Below the pieces are notes generated by a model. The model searched no databases. It was not told the DNA's origin and was given only the letters and a program-made list of their open reading frames with translations. Shown piece by piece: positions 44,528 through 53,744 of a stretch of 64,000 nt of DNA; the first letter of the stretch is position 1, and each line of letters starts with the position of its first letter. Source of the stretch: Blastomonas sp. CACIA14H2 (GTDB lineage: Bacteria; Pseudomonadota; Alphaproteobacteria; Sphingomonadales; Sphingomonadaceae); the NCBI GenBank assembly GCA_000503195.1, contig AYSC01000004.1:1-64000 (forward strand), given 5' to 3'. A program made the translations under genes and the position numbers.

Positions 44528-46925
44528 AGCTGAAGATCTGGGTGATGACATACCAGGCCGCGCTCAGCCCCAAAGCCAGCGCCACCAGTGCCAGCAATGC
44601 GGCGAGCAGGCCATATTCGAGCGCCTGGGCCGACAGGATCTGCCGCCGCGTCGCGCCCAGCGTCTTCAGGATCACGCTGTCATAGATGCGCGCCTGGCGG
44701 CTCGCCGCGATCGCGCCGATCAGCACCGCGATGCCCGAGAGGATCGCGATCGATCCCGCCGCCGCGATGGCGGTCGCGATCTGCGTCAGGATGGTCGTCA
44801 CCTGGCCGATGACATCGCGCACCTCGATCACCGAGCTCGACGCGAACCCGGCGAGCACCGCCTTGCTCACCGCGCGCTCCTTCACGTCCGCGTCCGCCAT
44901 GCCCTTGAGCGAGACCGTCGCGGCGAGGTTATGCGGCGCATCGCGCAGCGTGTTGGGGCTGAACACCATCACATAGTTGAATCCCATCGTGTCCCAGTTG
45001 ATCTGGCGCAGCGAGGCGATCTTCGCAGTGAACTCGCGGCCCAACAGGCTGACGGTGAGGCTGTCGCCGACCTTGAGGTCGAGGACATTGGCCATCTCGC
45101 GGTCGATCGAAACGAGCGGCGGGCCGTCATAGCCCTTGGGCCACCATTTGCCGTCGATCAGCTCGCTCCCTTCCGGCAGCGTCTCGGCATAGGTGAGCCC
45201 GCGCTCACCGCGCAGCACCCAGGCGTTCTCGGGAATGTCCTTCAGGTCCGCAACGCGGATGTTCTTGTAGCCGGTCACCGTTCCGCGCAGCGAAGGCACG
45301 GTGTTGACCGCCGCGCCGGGCGCCGCCTGTTCGACGATCCGGCGGAACTCGTCGCCGCGCGCCACCGGCACGTCGAGCACGAACAGATTGGGCGCTTCCT
45401 TGGGCACGGTGCGGGTGATCTCGTTGGTCAGGCTCGTCTGGATGCCCGCCAGGATGACGAACAGGGTAAGTCCCAGTCCCAAGGCCACCACCAGTTGCCC
45501 GGTCTGCGCACCCGGCCGATCAAGGTTGGCGAGCGCGAGCCGGAGCAGCGGCGCCTTGGGGCGCGGCAGGCGCGAGGCGGTCCAGCGGATCGCCCAGCCT
45601 ATGCCTGCCAGCATCAGCAGCACGCCTGTCGCCGCCGCGATGAACCAGGCGGAGAATATCGCCTCGCGCGCGGTGACCAGCGCCAGCGTGACGATGGCGG
45701 CGATGCCGATGCCCACCGCGATCATCGTCGCGCGATCGGGCCAGCGGTTGCCCTCGACCAGCGACCGGAACAGCCCCGCTGCCGGCACATGCCGCGCGCG
45801 CGCCAGCGGCGGCAGCGCGAAGATGAACGCGATCAACAGCCCATAGGCCGCGCTCACCGCCAGTGGCAGCGGATGAATCGCAAAGCCCGGCTTTACCGGC
45901 AGCACATCGCCCGCCGCCGCGATGATCGCCGGCGGGATCAGCGCGCCCGCGATCAGCCCGCCCAGGATCGCCAGTGCCGACACCGCAAGGATCTGCACCA
46001 GATAGATGCGCAGGATATCGCCAGAGCCCGCACCGAGGATCTTGAGTGTCGCGATGCCCTGGCGCTTGGTGGCGAGATACGAGGCGACGCCGTTGCCGAC
46101 GCCGATCCCGGCGATCACCAGTGCGGCCAGCCCCACCAGCGACAGGAACTGGCCCATGCGCTCGATGAAGCGCGCGGTGCCCGGCGCGCCGCGATCGCGG
46201 TCGCGCAGCTCGAGCCCGGCTTCGGGAAACTCCGCCTTCAGCCGCTCGATCGACTGCGCCGGGTCTGCCAGCGGGCCGACCTTCACGCGATATTTCGCCT
46301 CGTACATGCTGCCCGGCTGGATCAGCCCGGTGCGCTGGATGCCGAGATCGGAGACGAGCGCAACCGGGCCGAGCGTGAAGCCCTCGCCCAGCCGGTCGGG
46401 TTCGTCGAGGATGATGCCGCTAATCGTGAACTCGGCCTCGCCGAAGCGGATGCGGTCGCCGGGCTTGAGGTCGAGCCGATCGGCCAGCCCCGCCCCGATC
46501 ACCGTGCTGGCGGGATCGAGCGGCGCGTATTTGCCCGATTGCAGCGTCAGCGTGCCATAAAGCGGGTAATCGTAATCGACGCCCTTCAGTTCGGCGAGGA
46601 TCGCATCGGGGCCGGTGCCGCTCGCACGCGGCGCGGTGCGCTGCGCCATCGCCTGCATCCGGACGGTTTCGGACAGCACGCCCTCGCGCTCGAACGCGGC
46701 GAGTTCGGCCTCGCTCGCGAGGCGCTGCGACATCGTCACCTCGAAATCGCCGCCGAGGATCACCTGCCCGCGTTGCGACAGCTCGCCCGTGATCGACGCG
46801 GTGAGGCTGCCGATCGTCGCCAGGGTCGCCACGCCCAGGAACAGGCAGATGATGAGCAGGCGAAGCCCGCGGAACCGCCCCGAAAGATCGCGCCGCGCAA
46901 TGCGCCAGATCTGCGCCCAGGTCAT
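44394..46925 (-). CDS. FtsX-family ABC transporter permease, YbbP-like
   Basis: An 843-residue permease with two FtsX/MacB-type halves. An N-terminal helix (LLIICLFLGVATLATIGSLT) is followed by a large periplasmic domain, then membrane clusters near residues 260-420 and at the C-terminus. YbbA/YbbP-type exporters are linked to lipoprotein, lipid or toxic-compound export; no substrate is shown here. It follows its ATPase gene across a REP pair. The ATG giving MTWAQIWRIARRDL is used; an upstream TTG adds two residues. Confidence 0.9.
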   Translation of the reverse strand: MTWAQIWRIARRDLSGRFRGLRLLIICLFLGVATLATIGSLTASITGELSQRGQVILGGDFEVTMSQRLASEAELAAFEREGVLSETVRMQAMAQRTAPRASGTGPDAILAELKGVDYDYPLYGTLTLQSGKYAPLDPASTVIGAGLADRLDLKPGDRIRFGEAEFTISGIILDEPDRLGEGFTLGPVALVSDLGIQRTGLIQPGSMYEAKYRVKVGPLADPAQSIERLKAEFPEAGLELRDRDRGAPGTARFIERMGQFLSLVGLAALVIAGIGVGNGVASYLATKRQGIATLKILGAGSGDILRIYLVQILAVSALAILGGLIAGALIPPAIIAAAGDVLPVKPGFAIHPLPLAVSAAYGLLIAFIFALPPLARARHVPAAGLFRSLVEGNRWPDRATMIAVGIGIAAIVTLALVTAREAIFSAWFIAAATGVLLMLAGIGWAIRWTASRLPRPKAPLLRLALANLDRPGAQTGQLVVALGLGLTLFVILAGIQTSLTNEITRTVPKEAPNLFVLDVPVARGDEFRRIVEQAAPGAAVNTVPSLRGTVTGYKNIRVADLKDIPENAWVLRGERGLTYAETLPEGSELIDGKWWPKGYDGPPLVSIDREMANVLDLKVGDSLTVSLLGREFTAKIASLRQINWDTMGFNYVMVFSPNTLRDAPHNLAATVSLKGMADADVKERAVSKAVLAGFASSSVIEVRDVIGQVTTILTQIATAIAAAGSIAILSGIAVLIGAIAASRQARIYDSVILKTLGATRRQILSAQALEYGLLAALLALVALALGLSAAWYVITQIFSFSWAPDWPVVMLTLAGGALLTLGLGIAGSLPVLAARPARALRQL

Positions 46926-46944
46926 GCGCAAGCTCCAGCATTCC

Positions 46945-47019
46945 CGTCATTCCCGCGAACGCGGGAATCCCGCTTTACCGTCGCGCAAAAGCGGGATTCC
47001 CGCTTCCGCGGGAATGACG
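46945..47019. repeat. REP-type palindrome pair, copy 5
   Basis: Both palindromes are the A/T-containing form here (TTCCCGCGAACGCGGGAA and TTCCCGCTTCCGCGGGAA), with CGTCA and TGACG ends. The pair lies between the ABC ATPase and permease genes, which should be cotranscribed, so it could modulate the relative amounts of the two messages. Confidence 0.85.
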
Positions 47020-47037
47020 ATGAAACGCATGCCACAA

Positions 47038-47751
47038 TCACTGTACCGCACCCCCCGACCGATCCGCGACGATCAGCCCGTCGCGCATCTCGATCACGCG
47101 GTCGCAATGCGTCGCGAGCGAGGGATCGTGCGTGATGATGAGCAGCGTCGCCCCATTCGCCTTTTGTCGGCTGAACAGCAGGTCGATGATCGCCTCCCCG
47201 GTCGCGCCGTCGAGGTTCCCCGTCGGCTCGTCGGCGAAGATGATCTCCGGACCCGGCGCCATGGCGCGCGCGATCGCGACGCGCTGCTGCTCGCCGCCCG
47301 AAAGCTGGCTGGGATAGTGCGTGACGCGGTGACCGAGCCCGACGGCTTCGAGCTCACGCTGCGCGGTGCCGAAGGGATCGGCGATGCCCGCCAGTTCGAG
47401 CGGCACCGCGACATTTTCCAGCGCGGTCATCGTCGGCAGCAGGTGGAAGGCCTGAAGCACGATGCCGATGCGCCCGCGCCGTGCCCGTGCCAGCCCGTCC
47501 TCGTCCATCGGCCCAAAATCGAGCCCGGCGACGCGCACCTCGCCGCCGCTCGCGCGCTCGAGGCCGGAGAGGATCGCCATCAGCGACGACTTGCCCGATC
47601 CCGACGGCCCCAGCAGCGCCACCGACTGGCCCAGCGGAATTTCCAGATCGATGCCCTTCAAAATCTGCGTCTGATGGCCTGCCTCGCCGAGCGAGAGGGT
47701 GACATTGCGGGCGGCAATGGCAATATGAGGCCGCGTGAGCGTATCGTGCAT
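47038..47751 (-). CDS. ABC transporter ATP-binding protein, YbbA/LolD-like
   Basis: A 237-residue ATPase of the MacB/LolD/YbbA class. Walker A is GPSGSGKSS, the signature LSGGEQQRVAIARA and Walker B IIFADEPTGNLD, with His in ITHDPSLA. It powers the FtsX-type permease encoded next. It is divergent from a TesA-type esterase, 20 bases apart, reproducing the tesA/ybbA-ybbP arrangement of many proteobacteria. Confidence 0.93.
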   Translation of the reverse strand: MHDTLTRPHIAIAARNVTLSLGEAGHQTQILKGIDLEIPLGQSVALLGPSGSGKSSLMAILSGLERASGGEVRVAGLDFGPMDEDGLARARRGRIGIVLQAFHLLPTMTALENVAVPLELAGIADPFGTAQRELEAVGLGHRVTHYPSQLSGGEQQRVAIARAMAPGPEIIFADEPTGNLDGATGEAIIDLLFSRQKANGATLLIITHDPSLATHCDRVIEMRDGLIVADRSGGAVQ

Positions 47752-47771
47752 GAAATGAAAGGGCTTTCGCT

Positions 47772-48485
47772 TTGGGACGGAACAGCATTCTATATGGGGC
47801 GGCTTTGTTGCTTGTCCATTGCACCGCGGCCTGCACGCAGCCGTCGGACGAAGCGACCAAGCCGCCGGTCGAAAAAGGCCAGGAGACCGGCGCGGAAAAA
47901 CCCGGCCGCAATCCGCTCAATGCCGATACCCGGCTTGTCATGGCCTTCGGCGACAGCCTTTATGCCGGCTATAATGTCCAGCAGGACGAAAGCTTCCCCG
48001 CGCAGCTCGAAAAGGCGCTGGCCGCCAAGGGTCTGAACGTCCAGGTCCACAATGCCGGGGTGTCGGGCGATACCACGGCAGCGGGCCTGCAACGCCTCGC
48101 GTTCGCGCTCGACGGCCTGCCGCGCAAGCCCGATCTGGTCATTCTGGGCCTGGGCGGCAACGACATGCTGCGCGGCATCAGCCCCGACCAGACACAGAGC
48201 AATCTGAAGGCGATGCTCGACGAACTCAAGAAGCGCGATATCCCGGTGGTGCTCACCGGCATGATCGCCGCGCCCAATCTGGGCCAGGACTATGCGAGCC
48301 GGTTCAACCCGATCTATCCCGCGCTGGCGAAGCAATATGATGCGGGATTATATCCCTTTTTTCTCGATGGGGTGATCACCGACAAGGCGCTGATGCTGCC
48401 CGATGGAATTCACCCCAATCCGAAGGGAATTGCCAAGGTGGTCAACGGGATAGACGAAATGATTGCGAGCAGATTGCAGAGCTGA
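47772..48485 (+). CDS. tesA: TesA-type SGNH arylesterase
   Basis: A 237-residue SGNH hydrolase of the arylesterase/thioesterase I group. Block I AFGDSLYAGY contains the catalytic Ser, GVSGDTTAAG and GLGGNDML supply the Gly and Asn, and DGIHPN holds the Asp and His. The N-terminus has a hydrophobic signal with possible lipidation at Cys in VHCTAAC. A TTG start is used, with AAAGGG eight bases upstream; no better start precedes it. It probably hydrolyses esters or acyl-CoA in the periplasm. Confidence 0.9.
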   Translation: MGRNSILYGAALLLVHCTAACTQPSDEATKPPVEKGQETGAEKPGRNPLNADTRLVMAFGDSLYAGYNVQQDESFPAQLEKALAAKGLNVQVHNAGVSGDTTAAGLQRLAFALDGLPRKPDLVILGLGGNDMLRGISPDQTQSNLKAMLDELKKRDIPVVLTGMIAAPNLGQDYASRFNPIYPALAKQYDAGLYPFFLDGVITDKALMLPDGIHPNPKGIAKVVNGIDEMIASRLQS

Positions 48486-48632
48486 GACCGTTTTGGCGAC
48501 AGCGACATGACATCCCGGTTACGATAGCAAGTCATATTATAGCGGCAATCTGGCCGCGTCGTCATCGAGACGCCATGGAGGTGTCATCGCGCGAACGTAG
48601 CTGCGCCCCCGAACCGCAAAGGGGGTTGCGCG

Positions 48633-51302
48633 ATGATTCTGAACACATCTTTCCAGGCGCTGCTGCGCACGTCGATTTCGCTCATGGCTGTAGCCGCTGT
48701 GGGCGGCATGCCCGCCATGGCACAGCAAGCGGCCGAGGATGATGCAGACGGCAATGGCGAGATCATCGTCCAGGGCGCGATCATCACCGCGCAGGGCGAA
48801 TCGATCGCGCAGAAGCGCAATGCCGATAACCTGATCGACATCTCGGCCGCGGACTCGGTCGGCCGCTTCCCCGATCAGAACAGCGCCGCAGCGCTCTCGC
48901 GCCTGCCCGCCGTCGCGGTGCAGCGCGACCAGGGCCAGGAACGCTATATCCAGGTGCGCGGCGCGCCCAACCGCTGGACCTCGGTCAGCATCGACGGCGT
49001 GCCGATGATCGGCGCGGACGAAGGCGGCCTCACCCGCGCCTATCGCTTCGACGCGGTGCCTGCGGTGATCCTGAGCGCACTGGCGATCAACAAGTCGCTC
49101 ACGCCCAATATCCAGGCCGAGGCGATCGTCGCCAATATCGACCTGCGCACCTTCTCGCCGCTCGAGGGCAAGACCGGTTTCCACGTCCAGGGCGATGTCG
49201 GATACGGCTTCATGGAACTGGGCGAAGGCGAGCAGCGCCAGGGCTCACTGCGCGTCTCGTACAGCGACGGCACGTTCGGCGTGGTCGCGGGCGCATCGCA
49301 CTATCGCCGCGAGCAGGTGACCGACAATCGCGAGGTCGGCCTGTATGACGAACCCAGCGGCCCCACCGATACCCAGTTCGGCCCGACCGAGATCGACATC
49401 CGCCAGTATCGCCTCGTCCGCGAGAACAATGGCCTGTTCGCCGCGTTCGAATATGCGCCGCAGGAAGGCCAGAAGCTCTACGCCAAGACCATCTATACCG
49501 AGTTCAAGGATGACGAGCAGCGCGACCAGTACGAGATCCGGCTCGACCGCGCACTGTCGGGCACGCGCAACCTGTCGGGCGGCGATCTGGTCCGCGTGCC
49601 GATCCGCGGATCGTTCAACCTTGGCAACTATCGCACGCGCAACTTCATCAACACCATCGGCGGCGATTACGAGGAAGACGGCTGGAAGGTGAATTTCGCG
49701 GCCAACTATACCCGCACCGAGAACACCACCTATCTGCCGCTGGTCCAGGCGAGCACCGCCACCGCGACCTCGCCGTCGGTGCGCTATGATTTCAGTCGCC
49801 CCAATTTCCCGATCGTCCAGCTGTTCCAGACGATCCCCGGTGCCACCGCCGGCAGCTTTGTGCGCGGCCCGGCGCTCGCCAATTTCGACCAGACCACTTT
49901 GATCAACGCCAACACCTCGCCCGCGCTCGTCATCCCGATCGTGCAGGACGTGTTCACCGACAGCTATACGGTCAAGCTCGATGTCGCCAAGGACCTGGGC
50001 GACGTGACGCTGACCGGCGGCCTGCTCTATGCCGATCGCGACATTGGCGGGTTCATCTTCGCGACCTCGAACGCGGTGCTGCTCTCGCCCCAGGCGCTGG
50101 CCGGAACCGGGCTCAGCTTCAACCCGGCCAGCTATATCACCAACACGCCCTGGGACACCGGCTTCCCGCTCGGCATCACCTTCAACTATGTCGACAACAC
50201 GCGGATGCGCGCCGATCTCGACACTATCTTCGCGACGCTCCAGCGCCAGGGCCGGTTCAACCCCGCCAACAACGTGCCGGCGGAAAACCGCTTCGCGCTC
50301 AACGAAAAGACGCTGACCGCCTATGGCATGGCCAAATGGGTGTTCGAGGGCGGCCAGGTGATCGCCGGTGCCCGCGTCGAGCATTTCCGGCTGCAAAACC
50401 AGGGCCAGGCGCGGCTCGCCAACGGCACCCTCGTGCCGCTCTCGGCACCGCAGGATTATACCGACATCTTCCCCAGCGTGAACGCGCGCTTCGACGTCAC
50501 CGACAATCTGGTGCTCCGCGTGGCGGGACAGCGCGGCATCGCCCGCCCGAGTTTCGGCGAAATCCGGGTAGGCTCGGCGATCAACGACACCAACAGCCCG
50601 GGCACGATCAGTGGCGGCAACCCGACGCTGCGCCCCGAATACACGTGGGGCGTCGATGCGAGCCTCGAATATTACATCCCCGGCCAGGGCATCATCGCGG
50701 TGTCGGGCTTCCACCGCTGGGTCGACAATGTGCTGTTCTCGAACACGCAGATCGTTGGCTCGGATGCGTTCAGCAGCAATGGCGTCGATCGCTCGCGCTA
50801 TCTGCTCACCTCAAGCTTCAACGGCAATTCGGGCGAGCTTTACGGCGTCGAGTTCAACTATCAGCAGCAGTTCACCTTCCTGCCCTCGCCGCTCGACGGC
50901 TTCGGCTTCCAGGGCAATCTGACGCTGATCGAGGGCAGTTTCGACACCGACCAGCGGCGCAATATCGGCTTTCCCGGGACCTCGGACACCATCGTCAACG
51001 CCTCGCTCTATTACGAGAAATACGGGCTTTCGGTCCGCGCCAGCTATCAGTGGCGCAGCGACTATCTGGAAACGCTGTCGATCGGCACCGGCGGCACCAC
51101 CACCGGCGACGAGTTCCGCGGCGGCTACACCAATGTCGATGTCGCGATCCGCTATGACATCACGCCGAACATCAGCCTGTTTGCCGATCTCAACAACCTG
51201 ACCGACGCCAAATATACCGCGTTCCTTGGCAACAAGGGCCGCCCGACCGAGGTGGAACAGATCGGCAGGCGTTACCTCGCCGGTATCCGCTTCGGCTTCT
51301 GA
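48633..51302 (+). CDS. TonB-dependent receptor
   Basis: An 889-residue outer-membrane receptor of the Caulobacter/Xanthomonas type. It has a signal peptide (SLMAVAAVGGMPAMAQ) and a plug domain with DSVGRFPDQNSAAALSRLPA and RYIQVRGAPNRW. The 22-strand barrel ends in RRYLAGIRFGF with a terminal Phe. Substrates of this subfamily are often sugars, nucleobases or other organic nutrients; none can be named here. A tyrosine-phosphatase-like gene follows in the same operon. Confidence 0.93.
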   Translation: MILNTSFQALLRTSISLMAVAAVGGMPAMAQQAAEDDADGNGEIIVQGAIITAQGESIAQKRNADNLIDISAADSVGRFPDQNSAAALSRLPAVAVQRDQGQERYIQVRGAPNRWTSVSIDGVPMIGADEGGLTRAYRFDAVPAVILSALAINKSLTPNIQAEAIVANIDLRTFSPLEGKTGFHVQGDVGYGFMELGEGEQRQGSLRVSYSDGTFGVVAGASHYRREQVTDNREVGLYDEPSGPTDTQFGPTEIDIRQYRLVRENNGLFAAFEYAPQEGQKLYAKTIYTEFKDDEQRDQYEIRLDRALSGTRNLSGGDLVRVPIRGSFNLGNYRTRNFINTIGGDYEEDGWKVNFAANYTRTENTTYLPLVQASTATATSPSVRYDFSRPNFPIVQLFQTIPGATAGSFVRGPALANFDQTTLINANTSPALVIPIVQDVFTDSYTVKLDVAKDLGDVTLTGGLLYADRDIGGFIFATSNAVLLSPQALAGTGLSFNPASYITNTPWDTGFPLGITFNYVDNTRMRADLDTIFATLQRQGRFNPANNVPAENRFALNEKTLTAYGMAKWVFEGGQVIAGARVEHFRLQNQGQARLANGTLVPLSAPQDYTDIFPSVNARFDVTDNLVLRVAGQRGIARPSFGEIRVGSAINDTNSPGTISGGNPTLRPEYTWGVDASLEYYIPGQGIIAVSGFHRWVDNVLFSNTQIVGSDAFSSNGVDRSRYLLTSSFNGNSGELYGVEFNYQQQFTFLPSPLDGFGFQGNLTLIEGSFDTDQRRNIGFPGTSDTIVNASLYYEKYGLSVRASYQWRSDYLETLSIGTGGTTTGDEFRGGYTNVDVAIRYDITPNISLFADLNNLTDAKYTAFLGNKGRPTEVEQIGRRYLAGIRFGF

Positions 51303-51315
51303 CAGGAGAGACTGT

Positions 51316-52362
51316 ATGCGCCTCAAGACTGCTTTCGCCCTCGCGCTGTTCGCCAGCGCCGCGCCCGCACTCGCCATCGATAGCGTGACGGTCAGCCGCA
51401 TCGATGCCGACAAGGTCAAGGTGACCTGGACCGACAGCGATCCGGTCGACATCATCGTCACCGACACCCCGGTCGCCGCCGGGGCGGCCATCCCGGTGAT
51501 CAAGGCCAATCGCAGGGGCGAGGCGATCGTTGGCCTGCCCGCGACCAAGCGCCAGTTCCTGGTGCTGCGCGATGGCGGCGATGCCTCGCTGACGCTGACC
51601 GCCGAGCGCGAGCTGCCGCTGGCCAGGGGATCGAACTTCCGCGATCTCGGCGGCTACAAGGGCGCAGGCGGCAAGACCGTACGCTGGGGCAGGATCTTCC
51701 GCTCGGGCGCGCTGCCGTTGCTCAGCGATCAGGACTATACGCTGCTCGGCGGGCTCGACATCGGCACGATCGTCGATCTGCGTTCGCTCGAGGAACGCGA
51801 GGTCGCCGCGACGCAGCTCGACGACCGCACCGGCGCGCTGTTCGTGTCGAACGACTATTCGCTCAAGCCGCTGATGGCGAACATGGGCAGCATGAAGGGC
51901 GAATATGTCTATACCGGCATGGAAAAGCTGCTCGCCCCGCAATACCGCTCGCTGTTCAAGCGGCTGCTCGCCGATGATGGGGCAGTCATGTATCACTGTT
52001 CCGCCGGGCAGGACCGCACCGGCATCGCCTCGGCGCTGATCCTGAGCGCGCTCGGCGTCGACCGCGAGACGATCCTGGCGGACTATCACCTCTCGACCCA
52101 GCTGCGCCGCCCGCAGAACGAGATGCCGCCGCTCGACCCGGCCGACTATCCCACCAACCCGATCGTGCAATATTATGCCGCCGCCGCCAAAAAGCCGGGC
52201 GGGGTGAAGGCCGAACCGCTCTATTCCGCCTCGGGCCAGTCGCATCTGGCGCAGTTCTTCGAACTGCTCGACCGCGATTATGGCGGCGTCGAGGGCTATC
52301 TGGCGACGCTGGGCATCAGCAAGGTCGATATCGCACGGCTGCAGACGCTCTATCTCGAATGA
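51316..52362 (+). CDS. Exported tyrosine phosphatase-like protein
   Basis: A 348-residue protein with a signal peptide (TAFALALFASAAPALA), an N-terminal beta domain, then a PTP domain of the Y_phosphatase3 type. It has SNFRDLGGYKG, IVDLRSLEERE and the P-loop HCSAGQDRTGIAS with nucleophile Cys and Arg. AGGAGA precedes the ATG, 13 bases after the TonB receptor stop. A periplasmic phosphatase coupled to a receptor suggests removal of phosphate from an imported ligand (inference). Confidence 0.9.
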   Translation: MRLKTAFALALFASAAPALAIDSVTVSRIDADKVKVTWTDSDPVDIIVTDTPVAAGAAIPVIKANRRGEAIVGLPATKRQFLVLRDGGDASLTLTAERELPLARGSNFRDLGGYKGAGGKTVRWGRIFRSGALPLLSDQDYTLLGGLDIGTIVDLRSLEEREVAATQLDDRTGALFVSNDYSLKPLMANMGSMKGEYVYTGMEKLLAPQYRSLFKRLLADDGAVMYHCSAGQDRTGIASALILSALGVDRETILADYHLSTQLRRPQNEMPPLDPADYPTNPIVQYYAAAAKKPGGVKAEPLYSASGQSHLAQFFELLDRDYGGVEGYLATLGISKVDIARLQTLYLE

Positions 52363-52792
52363 GCCTGTTTCCGGTGCGCGCCGCGCGCCGGTGACTTGCG
52401 CCACAAGCCGGCAAGGGGGGCGTGCGGCGCATGCCTCCCTTTCGGCTGTATCGCTGCGACCGACTGCCTCCGCAAGGTGACGGCAGAGCGAAAAGGAAGA
52501 GGGCGGACCCTTGCAGGCCCGCCCCCCGCGCCCGCTCAGGACGCTGCTTTCTCCTTAGGCCGGATTGGCCGGGTCGCATTTACCGCACCGTCCACCGGAG
52601 AAAATCTGAACTGTGTCCCCGCGCCCTGAGGCGCGGGGGTTTTTCCGGTGGCAGGGCCAGGCCGGGTCGCAAAAAACCTGGCCCTGCCCCGGAAAACTGA
52701 ATTTCGTACCCCGTGGTGCGATTTCGACATTCGCAGCCCCAACCCATTCGGAAAGGCAATGCAATGTCTCAATCCATCCACTAGTCGATCGT
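52363..52792. other. Convergent gene-free region with strong RNA structure
   Basis: About 430 bases between the phosphatase (plus) and crp-like (minus) genes. Short GC-rich reading frames here overlap hairpins and have no support as genes. The main content is two strong hairpins near 52617-52688; the rest shows nothing recognisable. Confidence 0.6.
52592..52688. terminator. Nested hairpins with mutually exclusive pairing
   Basis: CCCCGCGCC and GGCGCGGGG (52617-52638, loop CTGA) form a perfect nine-pair stem followed by GTTTTT, an intrinsic terminator for the plus strand. CCACCGG at 52592 can also pair with CCGGTGG at 52645-52651, but the last two bases of that partner belong to a second perfect 12-pair stem, GGCAGGGCCAGG with CCTGGCCCTGCC (52650-52688). 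The two outer pairings compete, which is unusual for a simple terminator. Confidence 0.7.
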
Positions 52793-53476
52793 TCAGGCCG
52801 CCTCGGATATCTCCAGCAGCGTATCGCGATCGATGATCTTGACCCTTCCCTGCTCCAGCTCGATCAACCCGGCATCCGACCAGGCCGACAGCTGCCGGTT
52901 AATCTGTTCGCGTGACAATCCCGCGAAAGTGCCGAGTTCGCTCTGGCTGAGATCCAGCTTGAGCTTGCCCTCCTTTGCGCCCGAAACCATCAGGCGGAGC
53001 AGATAGCGCGCCAGCCTGGGTCCCGATGTAAAGGCCCGGTCCGCCTCGATCACGTCATTGGCCTGACGCAGCCGCTTGGCCATCACCCTCAGCATCCGTC
53101 GCGGCATGGCCACGTGCCGCTCGGCAATCTCCTCGAAGGCTGGCCGCGACAGCGACAGCGCCGTCAGCTCGGTCAGCGCCTCGATCGAGGCCGTGCGTGG
53201 TCCGCCGTCGAGAAACGCGATCTCGCCAATGACATAGCCCGGTTCGGCATAATCGAGCACGATCTCGTGACCGTTGCTCGCCACCATGCTCACCCGGGCA
53301 AATCCCGTCAGGATGATCAGCAGGTTGTCGCCATCATCCCCCTGCCCCATCAGCTCCTGCCCCTTGCGGTAGCGGACGAAATGCCCGCGCAGGATGATGT
53401 CCGACAGTTCGTCATTGTCGCAATCGGCGAACAGGCTGTGGCTGGCCAACAGCGCGGCAAGCTCGTTCGCGTGCAT
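52793..53476 (-). CDS. Crp/Fnr-family transcription regulator
   Basis: A 227-residue regulator. A cyclic-nucleotide-type sensor domain (residues ~10-120, with GYVIGEIAFLDGGPRTAS in the binding-cassette position) is followed by a long helix and a helix-turn-helix (SQSELGTFAGLSREQINRQL). N-terminal Fe-S cysteines of the FNR kind are absent; a single early Cys is seen. The ligand is unknown. It is monocistronic, upstream of a 268-base gap. Confidence 0.9.
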   Translation of the reverse strand: MHANELAALLASHSLFADCDNDELSDIILRGHFVRYRKGQELMGQGDDGDNLLIILTGFARVSMVASNGHEIVLDYAEPGYVIGEIAFLDGGPRTASIEALTELTALSLSRPAFEEIAERHVAMPRRMLRVMAKRLRQANDVIEADRAFTSGPRLARYLLRLMVSGAKEGKLKLDLSQSELGTFAGLSREQINRQLSAWSDAGLIELEQGRVKIIDRDTLLEISEAA

Positions 53477-53693
53477 GATTGCCCCTTGTCCCTTCCTTTC
53501 TGTCGGCTTTGTCCGTTGCCGAGCAATTTTGCTTCGGCCGTCCCTGTCGCCGCCGACAGATATGTCTTCGCCCGAATCGCTTTACGCCGCTGTGCGCCAG
53601 CGCACAACACCGTCAAATAGAGTAAAATGGGGGTTTCAGTATGTGGTAAATTGGGGCAGCGCGCAGGAAAATTGCGTCAATCCGCACCCGCGG

Positions 53694-53736
53694 TTAACGC
53701 ATGTCAACCGCGCCGCGTGCCCCGCTTAACGCATGT
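53694..53736. repeat. 11-base direct repeat downstream of pyrG
   Basis: TTAACGCATGT occurs at 53694-53704 and 53726-53736. It lies between the pyrG stop and the Crp/Fnr gene start. It might be part of the Crp/Fnr promoter region or a protein site; nothing further supports a role. Confidence 0.35.
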
Positions 53737-53744
53737 TACCCTGG

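Noticed and set aside
44280-47135. 951-codon plus-strand frame opposite the ABC permease
   Set aside because: It is an Arg/Gln/Asp-rich shadow with no motifs; the minus-strand permease has membrane helices and its ATPase beside it.
52396-52700. Short plus-strand frames after the phosphatase gene
   Set aside because: They run through strong hairpins, have no consistent start signal and match nothing.
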